A DNA stretch of 64,000 nt from Methylobacterium brachythecii (GCF_014196345.1 NZ_JACIDN010000003.1:124001-188000), one strand, 5' to 3'. Counted from the stretch's first letter, positions 1-7,862 are shown. Translations and numbers: made by a program. The notes: generated by a model from the letters alone, not told the origin.

Positions 1-679
1 ACAGGTCGCTGGCCCAGAACCGCGCCGTGATCGCGGGAAGCAGCATGAGGCCGACGGCGAGGAGCGTCCCGAGCGCCTGGAATCCGCCGACGAGGTTCAT
101 CACCACGAGGGCCAGGAAGGCATAGTGCACCGGCCCTCCCGATCGGCTGACGGTGCGGAGGTAGAGTGGGTCGACGCACTCCATGACCAGAGGGCGGTAG
201 AGCAGCGCGAGGGCGAGGAGGGTCACCGTGGAGACGCCGCCGATCAGCCAGAGCGCCGGGTCGTCGAGGGCGAGCACGCTGCCGAACAGAATGTGCAGGA
301 GGTCGACCTGCGAGCCCCTGAGAGACACGAGGAAAACGCCGCCGGCGAGCGCGATCAGATAGAAGGCGGCGAGGCTCGCATCCTCCTTCAGCGCGGTCTG
401 ACGGGTCACGAAACCGGCCATCAGCGCCACCGCGAGGCCGGCGACGAGACCACCTAACGTCATGGCCGGCAACGACAATCCGGCGACGAGGAAGCCGGCT
501 GCGGCGCCGGGCAGGATGGCGTGGCTCATGGCCTCGCTCATCAGGCTCATCCGGCGCAGCATCAGGAACACGCCGAGCGGCGGCGCCGAGAGCGACAGGG
601 CGAGGCAGCCCACCAGGGCGCGCCGCATGAAGCCGAATTCGTAGGGGCCGACGATCCCGGCCAGCAGGGCGTCGATCAC
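1..679 (-). CDS. aztB: Zinc ABC transporter permease, AztB/ZnuB type (3' end cut by window edge)
   Basis: This inner-membrane permease moves Zn2+ using the ATPase encoded just upstream. Translation from a GTG at 679 gives an all-hydrophobic protein with the metal-permease sequence GVFLMLRRMSLMSEAMSHA near residue 37, the conserved early loop of ABC-3 family permeases. Several membrane helices follow before the frame runs off position 1; about 226 residues are visible of an expected 280-300. The GTG start overlaps the ATPase stop by 4 bp (GTGA), so translation is probably coupled. The closest named families are AztB and ZnuB. I prefer AztB because of the partner ATPase, but a Mn2+ permease cannot be excluded from sequence alone. 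Confidence 0.85.
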   Translation of the reverse strand, partial: MIDALLAGIVGPYEFGFMRRALVGCLALSLSAPPLGVFLMLRRMSLMSEAMSHAILPGAAAGFLVAGLSLPAMTLGGLVAGLAVALMAGFVTRQTALKEDASLAAFYLIALAGGVFLVSLRGSQVDLLHILFGSVLALDDPALWLIGGVSTVTLLALALLYRPLVMECVDPLYLRTVSRSGGPVHYAFLALVVMNLVGGFQALGTLLAVGLMLLPAITARFWASDL

Positions 680-1515
680 TCGGCGGCCTCGCGGGGCGAT
701 CCGTGGCCGTGATGGTGGTCGTGGGCGCCATGCGCAGCGTGATCATGTTCCCGATGATGGTCCGGGCCATGATCGTGGGCCTCGTGGTCGTGCCGGCAGA
801 TCGCGGCGGTCTCGTCCCAGGCTTCCGAGAGTTGGCGGGCGCGTTCGAGGTTGTCGGGCGTCAGAACGGCCGAGGTCGGACCCCAGGCGATCGGCTCACG
901 GGCGAGCAAGAGCGTCGTCGGGAAATGCGCCCGGACCTGCGCGAAATCGTGCAGCGCCGCGACCACCGTCCGGCCCTGTTCGTGCCAGCCGCTGATCAGC
1001 GCGATGAGGTCGCCGACGGTCCGGGCGTCAATCCCGGTAAACGGCTCGTCGAGCAGGATCACCCGCGCATCTTGGACGATCAGCCGGGCGAAGAGCGCAC
1101 GCTGGAACTGGCCGCCCGAGAGGGTGCCGATCGGCCGTGCCTCGAAGCCGGACAGCCCGACGGCAGCGATGGCCGCTTCGCAGGCGGCGCGCCCGCGCCG
1201 GAGGCTGCGCCAGGCGCCGAGCCGCCGCCACAGGCCCATGGCGACGAGATCGAGCACCGAGAGCGGGAAGCTCCGGTCGATCTCGGTTGCCTGCGGAAGA
1301 TAGGCGACGGCGCCTGCCGACGTGCCACGCTCGATACGCCCGTCGAGCACCGGGATCTCGCCGACGAGCCCCTTCAGCAGGGTCGACTTGCCGGCGCCAT
1401 TCGGCCCGACCAGCGCGAGCATGTCGCCGGCCGCGATGCTGCCGTCGAGATGGTGGACGGCCGGATGCCGGTCGTATCCGAGCGTCAGGCAGTGGATGTG
1501 GATGGCGTCGCTCAC
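676..1515 (-). CDS. aztA: Zinc ABC transporter ATP-binding protein, AztA/ZnuC type, with histidine-rich tail
   Basis: This cytoplasmic ATPase powers metal import with the adjoining permease. At 279 aa it shows Walker A GPNGAGKST (37-45), signature LSGGQ (132-136), Walker B VILLDEP (152-158) and a switch His in ALHD (187-190). Residues 242-271 are an extreme His/Asp tail (about 14 His), probably a zinc-binding or sensing extension. The GTG start at 1515 was chosen because the ABC fold begins there and it overlaps the stop of a small upstream reading frame by 4 bp. The sequence LTLGYDRHPAVHHL near the N-terminus is what I recall for AztA. No substrate-binding protein gene lies in the window; it may be beyond the left edge. 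Confidence 0.88.
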   Translation of the reverse strand: MSDAIHIHCLTLGYDRHPAVHHLDGSIAAGDMLALVGPNGAGKSTLLKGLVGEIPVLDGRIERGTSAGAVAYLPQATEIDRSFPLSVLDLVAMGLWRRLGAWRSLRRGRAACEAAIAAVGLSGFEARPIGTLSGGQFQRALFARLIVQDARVILLDEPFTGIDARTVGDLIALISGWHEQGRTVVAALHDFAQVRAHFPTTLLLAREPIAWGPTSAVLTPDNLERARQLSEAWDETAAICRHDHEAHDHGPDHHREHDHAAHGAHDHHHGHGSPREAAE

Positions 1516-1640
1516 GCGCTGGCCCACAGGATGGCCGCCCAGAGCAGGGCGCAGAGCCCGAGCGCTCCGGCGAGCCGCAGCCCGATCCCGGCCCGGAACA
1601 GGGAGCCGCCGGCGAGGGTGGTGTCGGGACGACGGGTCAT
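1512..1640 (-). CDS. Possible 42-aa single-span membrane protein in the zinc operon
   Basis: A short frame starts at ATG 1640 (an in-frame ATG at 1646 is an alternative) and ends four bases inside the start of the ATPase gene. The product has a basic N-terminus (MTRRPD) and one hydrophobic stretch, GLRLAGALGLCALLWAAILW, that would span the membrane once. Its stop overlaps the GTG of the ATPase by 4 bp, the same coupling used by the next gene pair, which argues that it is translated. It could be a small transporter accessory or a leader that couples translation. I know of no family match, and it could be chance. Confidence 0.4.
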   Translation of the reverse strand: MTRRPDTTLAGGSLFRAGIGLRLAGALGLCALLWAAILWASA

Positions 1641-1746
1641 GGGCATCCCGGTCAAGGGCCGTCCGAGCGAAGGGATGGGATGGCCGGCACGGCGGCCCGG
1701 ATCGTCGTTGCTGGAAGACGGCCGAGCGCCTACTCTCCAACGCGGC

Positions 1747-1761
1747 TGATACGATATAACA
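1747..1761. promoter_or_regulatory. Candidate Zur operator between the divergent zinc genes
   Basis: TGATACGATATAACA is an imperfect inverted repeat; its right half ATAACA fits the TGTTATnnnATAACA-like core known for alphaproteobacterial Zur boxes, and the left half matches at four of six positions. It lies about 65 bp upstream of zur and about 100 bp upstream of the small frame that opens the transporter operon, where one site could control both directions. Confidence 0.4.
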
Positions 1762-1826
1762 GGGCTGGATTTCAATCGGCCGCCGGGCGGATGCCCGCGT
1801 TTCACGGCGGCGAAGGATCGCTGAGG

Positions 1827-2321
1827 ATGCACGATCACGCTGCCGGTCATGCGCATGACCATGCCAGTCATGAGGACGTGCTGGGGCGCGCCGAGCGGCT
1901 CTGCCGCGAGCGCGACCTCCAGTTCACGCGTCTGCGCCGCGACGTGCTGGAGACGATCGCCGCGGAATCGAAGCCGATGGGCGCTTACGACATCGCGGAG
2001 CGTCTAAGTGGCGGGGGCAAGCGCGTTGCGGCAGTCTCCGTCTACCGGGCGCTCGATTTCCTCACCGAGCACGGCCTCGTCCACCGCATCGCCAGCCGCA
2101 ACGCCTTCGTCTCCTGCGGCCACGATCACGGCGAGCGCGACGGCCTGCTCTTCCTGATCTGTCGCAGCTGCGGCGGCATCGACGAACTGACCTCGCCGGC
2201 CATCGAATCTCAGCTCGACCGCGCTGTCACGGAGGCCGGCTTCACGCCGACGAGCCGGATCATCGAAGTCGAGGGCGAATGCGGCGCCTGCCGCAAGCGC
2301 GACGGACACACGGCTCGGTGA
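1827..2321 (+). CDS. zur: Fur-family zinc uptake regulator Zur
   Basis: Zinc-dependent repressor, 164 aa, divergent from the zinc ABC operon it presumably controls. Residues 27-95 form the winged helix (FTRLRRDVLETIAAESKPMG...VSVYRALDFL). The dimerisation domain carries CRSC (112-115) and CGAC (152-155), the paired CxxC structural zinc site of Fur proteins, and CGHDHGERDG (97-106) provides metal-ligand histidines. The N-terminus has five His within the first 15 residues, an unusual extension that echoes the His tail of the ATPase. The ATG at 1827 follows a GAGG sequence and is the first start compatible with the fold. The Zur assignment, rather than Fur or PerR, rests mainly on the neighbours. 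Confidence 0.88.
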   Translation: MHDHAAGHAHDHASHEDVLGRAERLCRERDLQFTRLRRDVLETIAAESKPMGAYDIAERLSGGGKRVAAVSVYRALDFLTEHGLVHRIASRNAFVSCGHDHGERDGLLFLICRSCGGIDELTSPAIESQLDRAVTEAGFTPTSRIIEVEGECGACRKRDGHTAR

Positions 2322-2324
2322 GCG

Positions 2325-2606
2325 TCACTCGCCCTGCGGCGAGATAGTCGGCGGCTCCCGGTGCCGCCGCTCGCCGGATGTACCGCGACCGGAACGATAC
2401 TCATCGGTGCCCGGGCTGAACTGCACTGCGCTTTCTCGTAGACGGATGAGTTGGGCGCTCCGTCGGGCCGGGCGATCTGCTCTGGCCGCGTCGAAGCGCC
2501 TCACTGCGTCGATGATCTCAGACAGTGTCTTGGCGCGAACGCGATCGCCCTCAACTACGTAGGGCACTCGTAGGAAGGTTATTTTCTGATCACCTCCCGC
2601 CTGCAT
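2325..2606 (-). CDS. Hypothetical protein, 93 aa
   Basis: An open frame on the minus strand, convergent with zur. The middle (ITFLRVPYVVEGDRVRAKT, then a helix-prone segment to about residue 60) has ordinary protein composition. The last third is Arg/Pro-rich and runs into a CTCGCC/GGCGAG hairpin at 2328-2343, so the C-terminus may be read-through of a terminator-like element. I recognise no family. Codon usage is less GC-biased at third positions than in neighbouring genes, so it may be a remnant or non-coding. Confidence 0.35.
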   Translation of the reverse strand: MQAGGDQKITFLRVPYVVEGDRVRAKTLSEIIDAVRRFDAARADRPARRSAQLIRLRESAVQFSPGTDEYRSGRGTSGERRHREPPTISPQGE

Positions 2607-2774
2607 ATGCTTTTTAACATTTGAATTTCTGCGTAGAAATTTGGCTTAATAATCGTAGCCATTGCTAGATCGAGGGCCGGTTGATCGGCTAAGACTCGCG
2701 GGAGGCTCGCTGAGATTTGCGAATGCTGCCCATTGGAGAGGCGGTCGCCGGATGCCTCGCGGGAACAGTATCGA

Positions 2775-3098
2775 ATGAGTAACGACGTCGAGTCGCGTCT
2801 TCTTGATCTCGAATTGCGTTTTGGACATTTCCTGACCAACACTTCCGAGACATTTGCCGAATTTCATGGTCAGGCTGCCGAGACGGCCGCACAGACCTCT
2901 GCCGTCATCGCCGTCATCCTTGAAGAACTGATCGACGATGGTGCGCTCGATCGCGGTCGTCTCATCCACGCCATGGAGATCCATGCCGGTTCCATCAGCG
3001 ATGGCGGCCGCTTCGGCACCCGTCGGCTCGCGGTGGAGAGTCTGCTGTCGCATCTCAGGCCATCACGCAAAGGTGGCGGTTCACGATCGAGCCAATAG
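2775..3098 (+). CDS. Hypothetical protein, 107 aa, largely helical
   Basis: The ATG at 2775 begins MSNDVESRLLDLELRFGHFL, and an amphipathic helical stretch continues to about residue 55, suggesting a short coiled coil. The C-terminus is basic. An upstream ATG at 2733 is possible but adds only low-quality sequence. A similar-sized helical hypothetical gene lies at 22871-23170; they share a general style (about 100 aa, Glu/Leu-rich N-terminus) but no alignment I can support. Function unknown. Confidence 0.55.
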   Translation: MSNDVESRLLDLELRFGHFLTNTSETFAEFHGQAAETAAQTSAVIAVILEELIDDGALDRGRLIHAMEIHAGSISDGGRFGTRRLAVESLLSHLRPSRKGGGSRSSQ

Positions 3099-3360
3099 TT
3101 CGGGGGTCTTATGCGAAGCGCGATGGTTTCGAGTTGCGCTACCGCAAAGATGAAGCGCCACGATCTTCCTCAACGACAAGAGCGGCGGCCGCGAGCGTGC
3201 CGACGTAGCTCAAGATCGTCTAGAACCTGCTGTCCTTCGCGGGCTGCCAGATCTTCCAGGTGCTGCAGCATTTCCCGACCCTGCTGACCTCGACGGGAAT
3301 GCCCAGCGTTTCGAAGTAATACGGCGTGGCCGTCCAGGCCTGAGCAGGCCCGACCCCTCC
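3099..3360. other. Intergenic stretch with possible decayed coding sequence
   Basis: No intact gene. One plus-strand frame near 3228-3320 reads QIFQVLQHFPTLLTSTGMP before a stop, which looks protein-like but has no start and is interrupted upstream. It may be a remnant of a lost gene. No repeat or RNA gene was recognised. Confidence 0.25.
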
Positions 3361-3570
3361 CTACGACTTCTCGGAGTTGGGCTTCGCCGCGACGTCCGGT
3401 TCCGTAACGTCGGGATCGGAGGACACCTGCGCCGCCCGCTCGGCCCGAAGCTCGCGCTCGGCCAACAGCCAGAACGTGATCTCGCTGCCCTCCGGCCGGT
3501 GGTTCCGGTCCCAGAGTTCATAGGCGCGAGCCCTGATCTCGGCGAAGGGAAGAGGCGGCTGCGAGGGCAT
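3361..3570 (-). CDS. DUF2934 domain protein
   Basis: A 69-aa protein built around the DUF2934 pattern: IRARAYELWDRNHRPEGSE (residues 12-30) followed by FWLLAERELRAE (33-44). DUF2934 proteins are small and common in Rhizobiales; no biochemical role is established. The C-terminal 25 residues are acidic and low-complexity. It stands alone downstream of the sigma factor gene on the same strand. Confidence 0.75.
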   Translation of the reverse strand: MPSQPPLPFAEIRARAYELWDRNHRPEGSEITFWLLAERELRAERAAQVSSDPDVTEPDVAAKPNSEKS

Positions 3571-3681
3571 TAACGACCCTGTGGATCACGTTGCGCGGCG
3601 ATTGGTTCGAGGATGAGGGCGACCTGTACGCGGCAGACCGTTGCCACGTTTTCGAGGTACGCTCCAGACGGTCACGGCCTG

Positions 3682-4455
3682 TCAGGAGGCCGCAACGACG
3701 CCTGCGCCATTCACCACCGACATGGTGACGCGGTCGGCACCGATCTCGTCCATGTCGAGGCCGAGCAGGCCCGCGATCTGCTCACGCGCCCGCCAGACCC
3801 GGCTCTTCACCGTGCCGATCTTGCAGTTCATCACCACGGCGGCTTCCTCGTAGGACAGGTTCTCGATGGCGACGAGCACCAGGGCTTGGCGCATCGCATC
3901 GGGCAGCTTGGTGAGCGCGATCGCCATGTCCTGGAGGTCGAGCCGGCCGGGCTGTTCGGGGATCGAGACAAGACGGCCGCCCTCGTCGCCCGGGCTCATG
4001 GTCACCTCGCGGGAGGACTTGCGGTAGTTCGAGTAGAAGACGTTGCGCATGATCGTGAACAGCCAGGCGCCGAGATTGGTGCCGGCGGTGTAGCGAGCGC
4101 GGGAGCGCCAGGCCTTCAGCAAAGTGTCCTGCACGAGGTCGTCGGCGCGCACCCTGTCCTTGGTCAGCGAGAGCGCGAAGCGCCGCATGTTCGGCATGAA
4201 AGCCAGGAAATCGTCGTGGAAAGCGCGTGCATCGCGCGCTTCCTGGGCGGTCAGGGCCCGCCCGAGCCGCGCCAGCAGATCGGTGAACCGGCGCTCGCCG
4301 TCATCGCTTTCCGAGGCATCGAGCGGCCAGAAGGTCTGGTCAAGGACGGATTCGAGATGCCGTCGGATGAGCTCCGGAACACCCGACGATTCGACTGGTT
4401 GCTCCGGTCGCGCCGATTCGTCGCCGGCGAGAGGTGCTTCGAGCGTGAGGGTCAT
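3682..4455 (-). CDS. ECF sigma factor, EcfG-like (general stress response type)
   Basis: A 257-aa sigma-70 family protein that would direct RNA polymerase to a dedicated promoter set. Region sigma-2 lies at about 80-150 and includes DDLVQDTLLKAW (105-116) and NLGAWLFTIMRNVFYSNYRK (127-146), a form typical of EcfG proteins. Region sigma-4 lies at about 175-230, with LSYEEAAVVMNCKIGTVKSR (200-219) as its helix-turn-helix. An extra N-terminal segment of about 75 residues precedes sigma-2. EcfG factors are normally held by NepR and released by PhyR, but neither gene is in the window, so this may be one of several paralogues encoded away from the core locus. The target promoters cannot be read from here. 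Confidence 0.8.
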   Translation of the reverse strand: MTLTLEAPLAGDESARPEQPVESSGVPELIRRHLESVLDQTFWPLDASESDDGERRFTDLLARLGRALTAQEARDARAFHDDFLAFMPNMRRFALSLTKDRVRADDLVQDTLLKAWRSRARYTAGTNLGAWLFTIMRNVFYSNYRKSSREVTMSPGDEGGRLVSIPEQPGRLDLQDMAIALTKLPDAMRQALVLVAIENLSYEEAAVVMNCKIGTVKSRVWRAREQIAGLLGLDMDEIGADRVTMSVVNGAGVVAAS

Positions 4456-4800
4456 GGCGGGATCCCCGTATTGCGATGAGGAGGCGCTGCCGACGACGGC
4501 GACCGAACGAAGGGCTGGGATCGGCTGCGGCTCGCAGACCGACGGCCGAACAGCCGTCCTCGATGTCCCAACGCTCGTTCAGTCAGCCTCCTCCGATGAT
4601 TTAGCGTGACAATTCTTTGCTGAATCGTAGAGCTTGAAAGCTGAACGGGTAGGCTCCGCTGATCTTATGTCTTGAAGCGTACAGTCGATGCCCAGCCGGT
4701 TTTGGCTGACTCTTTCACGATGAGCACCCGGCTCGTCATAGTGTACGAAATCGCACAGTATGTGAGCTGTTGATTTACGCTTCTATCTGCAAGGAATTAC
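4456..4800. other. Divergent intergenic region between sigma factor and Crp-type regulator
   Basis: 345 bp without a credible gene, AT-richer than its surroundings, especially 4600-4800. It must contain the promoters of both flanking divergent genes. An AAGGA ribosome-binding sequence sits at about 4789-4793, upstream of the TTG start at 4801. I could not identify a convincing EcfG-type promoter. Confidence 0.5.
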
Positions 4801-5520
4801 TTGTCTCAGCAGCAGCAAACCAGCCTCCGTAACAGGCTTCTGCGTGTACTCGGACCGAATGATTTCGGGCTTCTTGCGCCTGCGTTCGAGCAGGTTTCAC
4901 TGACGCTCGGCCATCACCTCACCGAAGCGAACCAACCGCTCGGCCACGCCTATTTCATCGAGAGCGGGCTGATCTCGCTGCTGGCGGACACGGTGCGTCC
5001 GGGTGCAAACCGCGTGGAGATCGGCATCGTCGGGTTCGAGGGCATGGTCGGCTTGCCCATCGTACTCGGGACGCGTCGATCGCCGCACGTCGCCCTGGTC
5101 CAGGCCGAGGGCCGGGCGCTCGCGATACCAGCCCCTGTGCTGGACGAGGCCCTGAACAGCAGCCGGACTCTTCGCGGTGTTCTCGGCCGCTACGCCCAGA
5201 GCCTGATCGTTCAAGTCGGTCAGACAGTCTGCGCCAACGCGGATTTCAACATTGAGGCGCGGCTCGCGCGCTGGATCGTGATGACGCAGGATCGCCTCGG
5301 CCGGGACGATCTGCCGCTCACGCACGAGTTCCTCTCTTTGATGCTCGGCGTGCGCCGGCCCGGCGTGACGACGGCGACCCACATGCTCGAGGGGGCCGGC
5401 ATGATCCGTGCTCAGCGCGGGCGGATCACGGTTCTCGACCGGGGTAAGCTCCTCGAACTTGCCGAGGGCTCCTACGGGGGTGCCGAGGCCGAGTACGAAA
5501 GGCTGCTGGAGGAGGGGTGA
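4801..5520 (+). CDS. Crp/Fnr family transcriptional regulator (copy 1)
   Basis: A 239-aa regulator with an N-terminal cyclic-nucleotide-binding-like beta-roll (about 25-115; HAYFIESGLISLL and VEIGIVGFEGMVGLP are its recognisable strands) and a C-terminal winged helix (about 150-225; FLSLMLGVRRPGVTTATHML is the recognition region). It lacks an FNR-type Cys cluster at the N-terminus, so it is not an obvious oxygen sensor; the ligand is unknown. The start is TTG at 4801, supported by AAGGA at suitable spacing. It resembles the convergent gene at 5737-6471, and both end in a Gly-x-Ala-Glu-Ala-Glu-Tyr-Glu-Arg-Leu-type tail, so they are probable paralogues. Confidence 0.85.
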   Translation: MSQQQQTSLRNRLLRVLGPNDFGLLAPAFEQVSLTLGHHLTEANQPLGHAYFIESGLISLLADTVRPGANRVEIGIVGFEGMVGLPIVLGTRRSPHVALVQAEGRALAIPAPVLDEALNSSRTLRGVLGRYAQSLIVQVGQTVCANADFNIEARLARWIVMTQDRLGRDDLPLTHEFLSLMLGVRRPGVTTATHMLEGAGMIRAQRGRITVLDRGKLLELAEGSYGGAEAEYERLLEEG

Positions 5521-5521
5521 A

Positions 5522-5758
5522 CTGCCGCGATACTTCCTCAACACGAGGCGGGGGCAGGTGCTCATCCGCGACGAGGAGGGAGACGAGTTGCCCGACATGG
5601 CCGCGGCCGAGGCGCTCGTTGCAGAGATCCTGCGCGACATGCTGCGCCTGCCGCATGTCTACGGGCCGCCGCGCCGATGGCGGCGCGACGTCTTCGTGGT
5701 GACGGACGAGACCGGCGCGGTGGTCGCCGAGATCCCCTACGCGAACGTGCTGTCGTAG
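5522..5758 (+). CDS. DUF6894-like small protein, probable CTG start
   Basis: The frame gives LPRYFLNTRRGQVLIRDEEG and then DELPDMAAAEALVAEILRD, the pattern of the short DUF6894 family (RYFFHxxxG...D.EG.ELPD). About 78 aa are predicted. Family members start at the PRYF segment. Here the only codon at that place is CTG (5522), directly behind a strong GGAGGAGGGG that forms the last codons of the upstream regulator. The nearest in-frame alternative is a GTG at 5408 inside that regulator. The 3' end overlaps the convergent regulator at 5737 by 22 bp. Function unknown. Confidence 0.6.
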   Translation: MPRYFLNTRRGQVLIRDEEGDELPDMAAAEALVAEILRDMLRLPHVYGPPRRWRRDVFVVTDETGAVVAEIPYANVLS

Positions 5759-6471
5759 GGAGCCGGCGGACACCGTCGAAGCGGGCCGACCAACCGTTCA
5801 TATTCCGCCTCGGCCGTGCCGTAGCTCTCGCCTGCCGCCTCTTCGAGACGGCGCCGCTCGAGCACCGTCACGCGTCCGCGCCGTGCCCGGATCAGGCCTG
5901 CGCCCTCCAGGACGTGGATCGCCACCGTCACGGTCGGCCGGCGCACGCCGAGCATCATTGAGAGGAAGTCGTGCGTCACCGAGAGGTCGTCGCCGTCCTG
6001 CCGGTCGTGATACATCAGCAGCCACCGGGCCAGACGCTCCTCGGCCGGCGCCGCCGCGTTGGCGAGCGCGGTCTGTGCGGTCTGGATCAGGAAGGTCTGA
6101 GTGTAGCGCAGCAGCAGGTCGCGAAAGTCCCTGCTGCGCTCCGCGGCGCGCTGGAAGACTGCCGCGGAGACACGGTGCCCGCGCCCGGCGACCTGCATGA
6201 AGATCTCGTGCGGGATGCGGTCCGCCCCGAGCAGCAGCGCGGTTCCGGAGACGCCATCACGCCCGAACAGGCCGATCTCGACGCGGCCTCCGCCGATTTG
6301 GCGGGACACCACCGAGCACAAGCCTTCCTCGATGAAATAGGCGTGCGTGATCGACTGATCCGGCTCGGTGATCACGGTGCCCAGCGGCAACTCGACTGGC
6401 TCGAGGTACTCGCGGAGCCATGCGGCGTCGGCTTCGGCAAGGATGGAGAGCAGATTGTTCTTGTAAGTCAC
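5737..6471 (-). CDS. Crp/Fnr family transcriptional regulator (copy 2)
   Basis: A 244-aa protein with a cNMP-type sensor (about 25-120; THAYFIEEGLCSVVS, VEIGLFGRDGVSGTALLLGA) and a C-terminal winged helix (about 155-230; DFLSMMLGVRRPTVTVAIHV). The GTG start at 6471 begins VTYKNNLLSILAEAD; sequence upstream of it in the same frame is Ser/Ala-rich and unlike the family. It is a paralogue of the gene at 4801-5520, in convergent orientation with a small DUF6894-like gene between them. No FNR cysteines are seen and the ligand is unknown. Confidence 0.85.
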   Translation of the reverse strand: MTYKNNLLSILAEADAAWLREYLEPVELPLGTVITEPDQSITHAYFIEEGLCSVVSRQIGGGRVEIGLFGRDGVSGTALLLGADRIPHEIFMQVAGRGHRVSAAVFQRAAERSRDFRDLLLRYTQTFLIQTAQTALANAAAPAEERLARWLLMYHDRQDGDDLSVTHDFLSMMLGVRRPTVTVAIHVLEGAGLIRARRGRVTVLERRRLEEAAGESYGTAEAEYERLVGPLRRCPPAPYDSTFA

Positions 6472-6822
6472 GTTGGCCGCGGACACCGACGAGCATTGAA
6501 CGCCTGCAATCGGCGACGTCCCCGCGCACCGAGGTTTCGTCGCTGCCGCAGCGATACCTGTGCCGCATAGCGAAATGGCCGGCGAAGGCGACTGGTTTGT
6601 GAGCCGGCGGAAGGAAGCGTCTGAAATCGAACGATCTTTCGGGCGCATATCGTTCAGGTTGTCCCGGGACGCACTCGGTTGCCGCCGGACGTCGCGGTTG
6701 CCACTTCATCGGCGCCCGAAAGCCGGGCCGGGAAGGCCCACCCGAGGCGTGTTCTCGGATCGGTCCAAGGCGCGAGAACCCGCTTCGGATGAAAAACCGT
6801 CGCCTATTTTCGGCAGGCTGCT
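6472..6822. other. Intergenic region between regulator genes
   Basis: 351 bp with no supported gene. It lies upstream of the Crp-type gene at 6471 and downstream of the LysR gene ending at 6823. A weak four-base-pair stem near the LysR stop is not enough to call a terminator. Nothing else recognised. Confidence 0.45.
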
Positions 6823-7743
6823 CTAGGCGCGCGCCTTTCGCGACCAAGCCGCCTCGGAGAACGCCCGCGCCAGCGCATCGATGACGGCGGTGACGCGGGC
6901 CGGGCGCGGCTCGCCGGGCGGCGTGACGAGGTGGAGGGCGATGGGCGGCAGCGACCACTCTGCCAGCACGCGCTCCAGCCGTCTGGCAGCCAGGTCGTCC
7001 CAGGTCATGAAATCGGGCTGCACCGCAACGCCGAGCCCGGCCAGCAGTGCCGGGGCGAGGGCGTCGGCATTGTTGGCGCGCAACCGCCCTTCCGGCACGA
7101 CGACGGTCTCGACCCCGTCCGGTCCGGTGAAGTGCCAGCGGTCGGGCGTCGGCAGGTATGCGTATCCGAGGCAGGCATGCCCGGCGAGCTCGCGAGGATG
7201 CACCGGGCGCCCGTTTCGATCGAGATAGGCGGGGCTCGCCACCAGGGAGCGGCCGACCGTGCAGAGGCGCCGCGCGCGCAGCGAGGAGTCGGCGAGCGCC
7301 GCGATCCGCAGGCCGATGTCGAAACCGCCGCCGACGAGGTCGACTAGCGCATCGCTGAGATGAAGATCGACCGAGACCTCGGGCAGTTGCGCGAGCATGT
7401 CCGGCAGCAGCGGCGCGACGTGAAGCAGCCCGAACGACATCGGCGCGGCGAGCCGCACCAGTCCGCGCGGCAGACTCGCGGCGGCGCTGGCCTCGGCTTC
7501 GAGGGCCTCGCCCTCCGCCAGGATGCGCACGGCACCGTGCCGGGCCGCATGCCCGGCCTCGGTCAGGGCGAGCCGGCGCGAGGTCCGATGAAAGAGACGA
7601 GCGCCGATCCGCGTCTCCAAACGGCCCAGCGCCTTGGACACGGTGCCTTTGGCGAGCCCAAGCTCTTCTGCGGCCCGGCTGATCGAGCCAGTCTCGGCAA
7701 CCCTCGCAAAGATCGCCCAGGCCTCGAAATCCGGAAGTGCCAT
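6823..7743 (-). CDS. LysR family transcriptional regulator
   Basis: A 306-aa LysR-type regulator. The N-terminal helix-turn-helix (residues 1-62) includes [20 protein letters not shown], and the effector domain (about 90-295) starts at [20 protein letters not shown]. It is divergent from the dioxygenase gene at 7863 with 119 bp between, the usual layout of a LysR regulator and its target. The inducer is unknown; if the target pair detoxifies quinones, an aromatic or quinone effector is plausible. In Bacillus, the related mhq genes are controlled by a MarR protein instead. Confidence 0.88.
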   Translation of the reverse strand: MALPDFEAWAIFARVAETGSISRAAEELGLAKGTVSKALGRLETRIGARLFHRTSRRLALTEAGHAARHGAVRILAEGEALEAEASAAASLPRGLVRLAAPMSFGLLHVAPLLPDMLAQLPEVSVDLHLSDALVDLVGGGFDIGLRIAALADSSLRARRLCTVGRSLVASPAYLDRNGRPVHPRELAGHACLGYAYLPTPDRWHFTGPDGVETVVVPEGRLRANNADALAPALLAGLGVAVQPDFMTWDDLAARRLERVLAEWSLPPIALHLVTPPGEPRPARVTAVIDALARAFSEAAWSRKARA

Positions 7744-7756
7744 GAGCCTGCAATCA

Positions 7757-7780
7757 GAAACGATGCATTTCCATTGTTTC
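7757..7780. promoter_or_regulatory. Candidate LysR operator in the divergent intergenic region
   Basis: The arms GAAAC (7757-7761) and GTTTC (7776-7780) form a dyad with 14 bases between, 14 bp from the LysR start codon and about 80 bp from the dioxygenase start. LysR proteins bind interrupted dyads in such positions. Assignment is by position and symmetry only. Confidence 0.3.
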
Positions 7781-7862
7781 CATTTTCAACCCAGCTCGCA
7801 AGGCCCAGATTGTCCTCATCGACGAACGGCGCCCTTCGGCACCGACGACAGGAGATCCGGCC

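Noticed and set aside
3228-3320. Protein-like peptide QIFQVLQHFPTLLTSTGMP
   Set aside because: No start codon and an upstream stop. Too short to name as a pseudogene, so reported only as possible decay.
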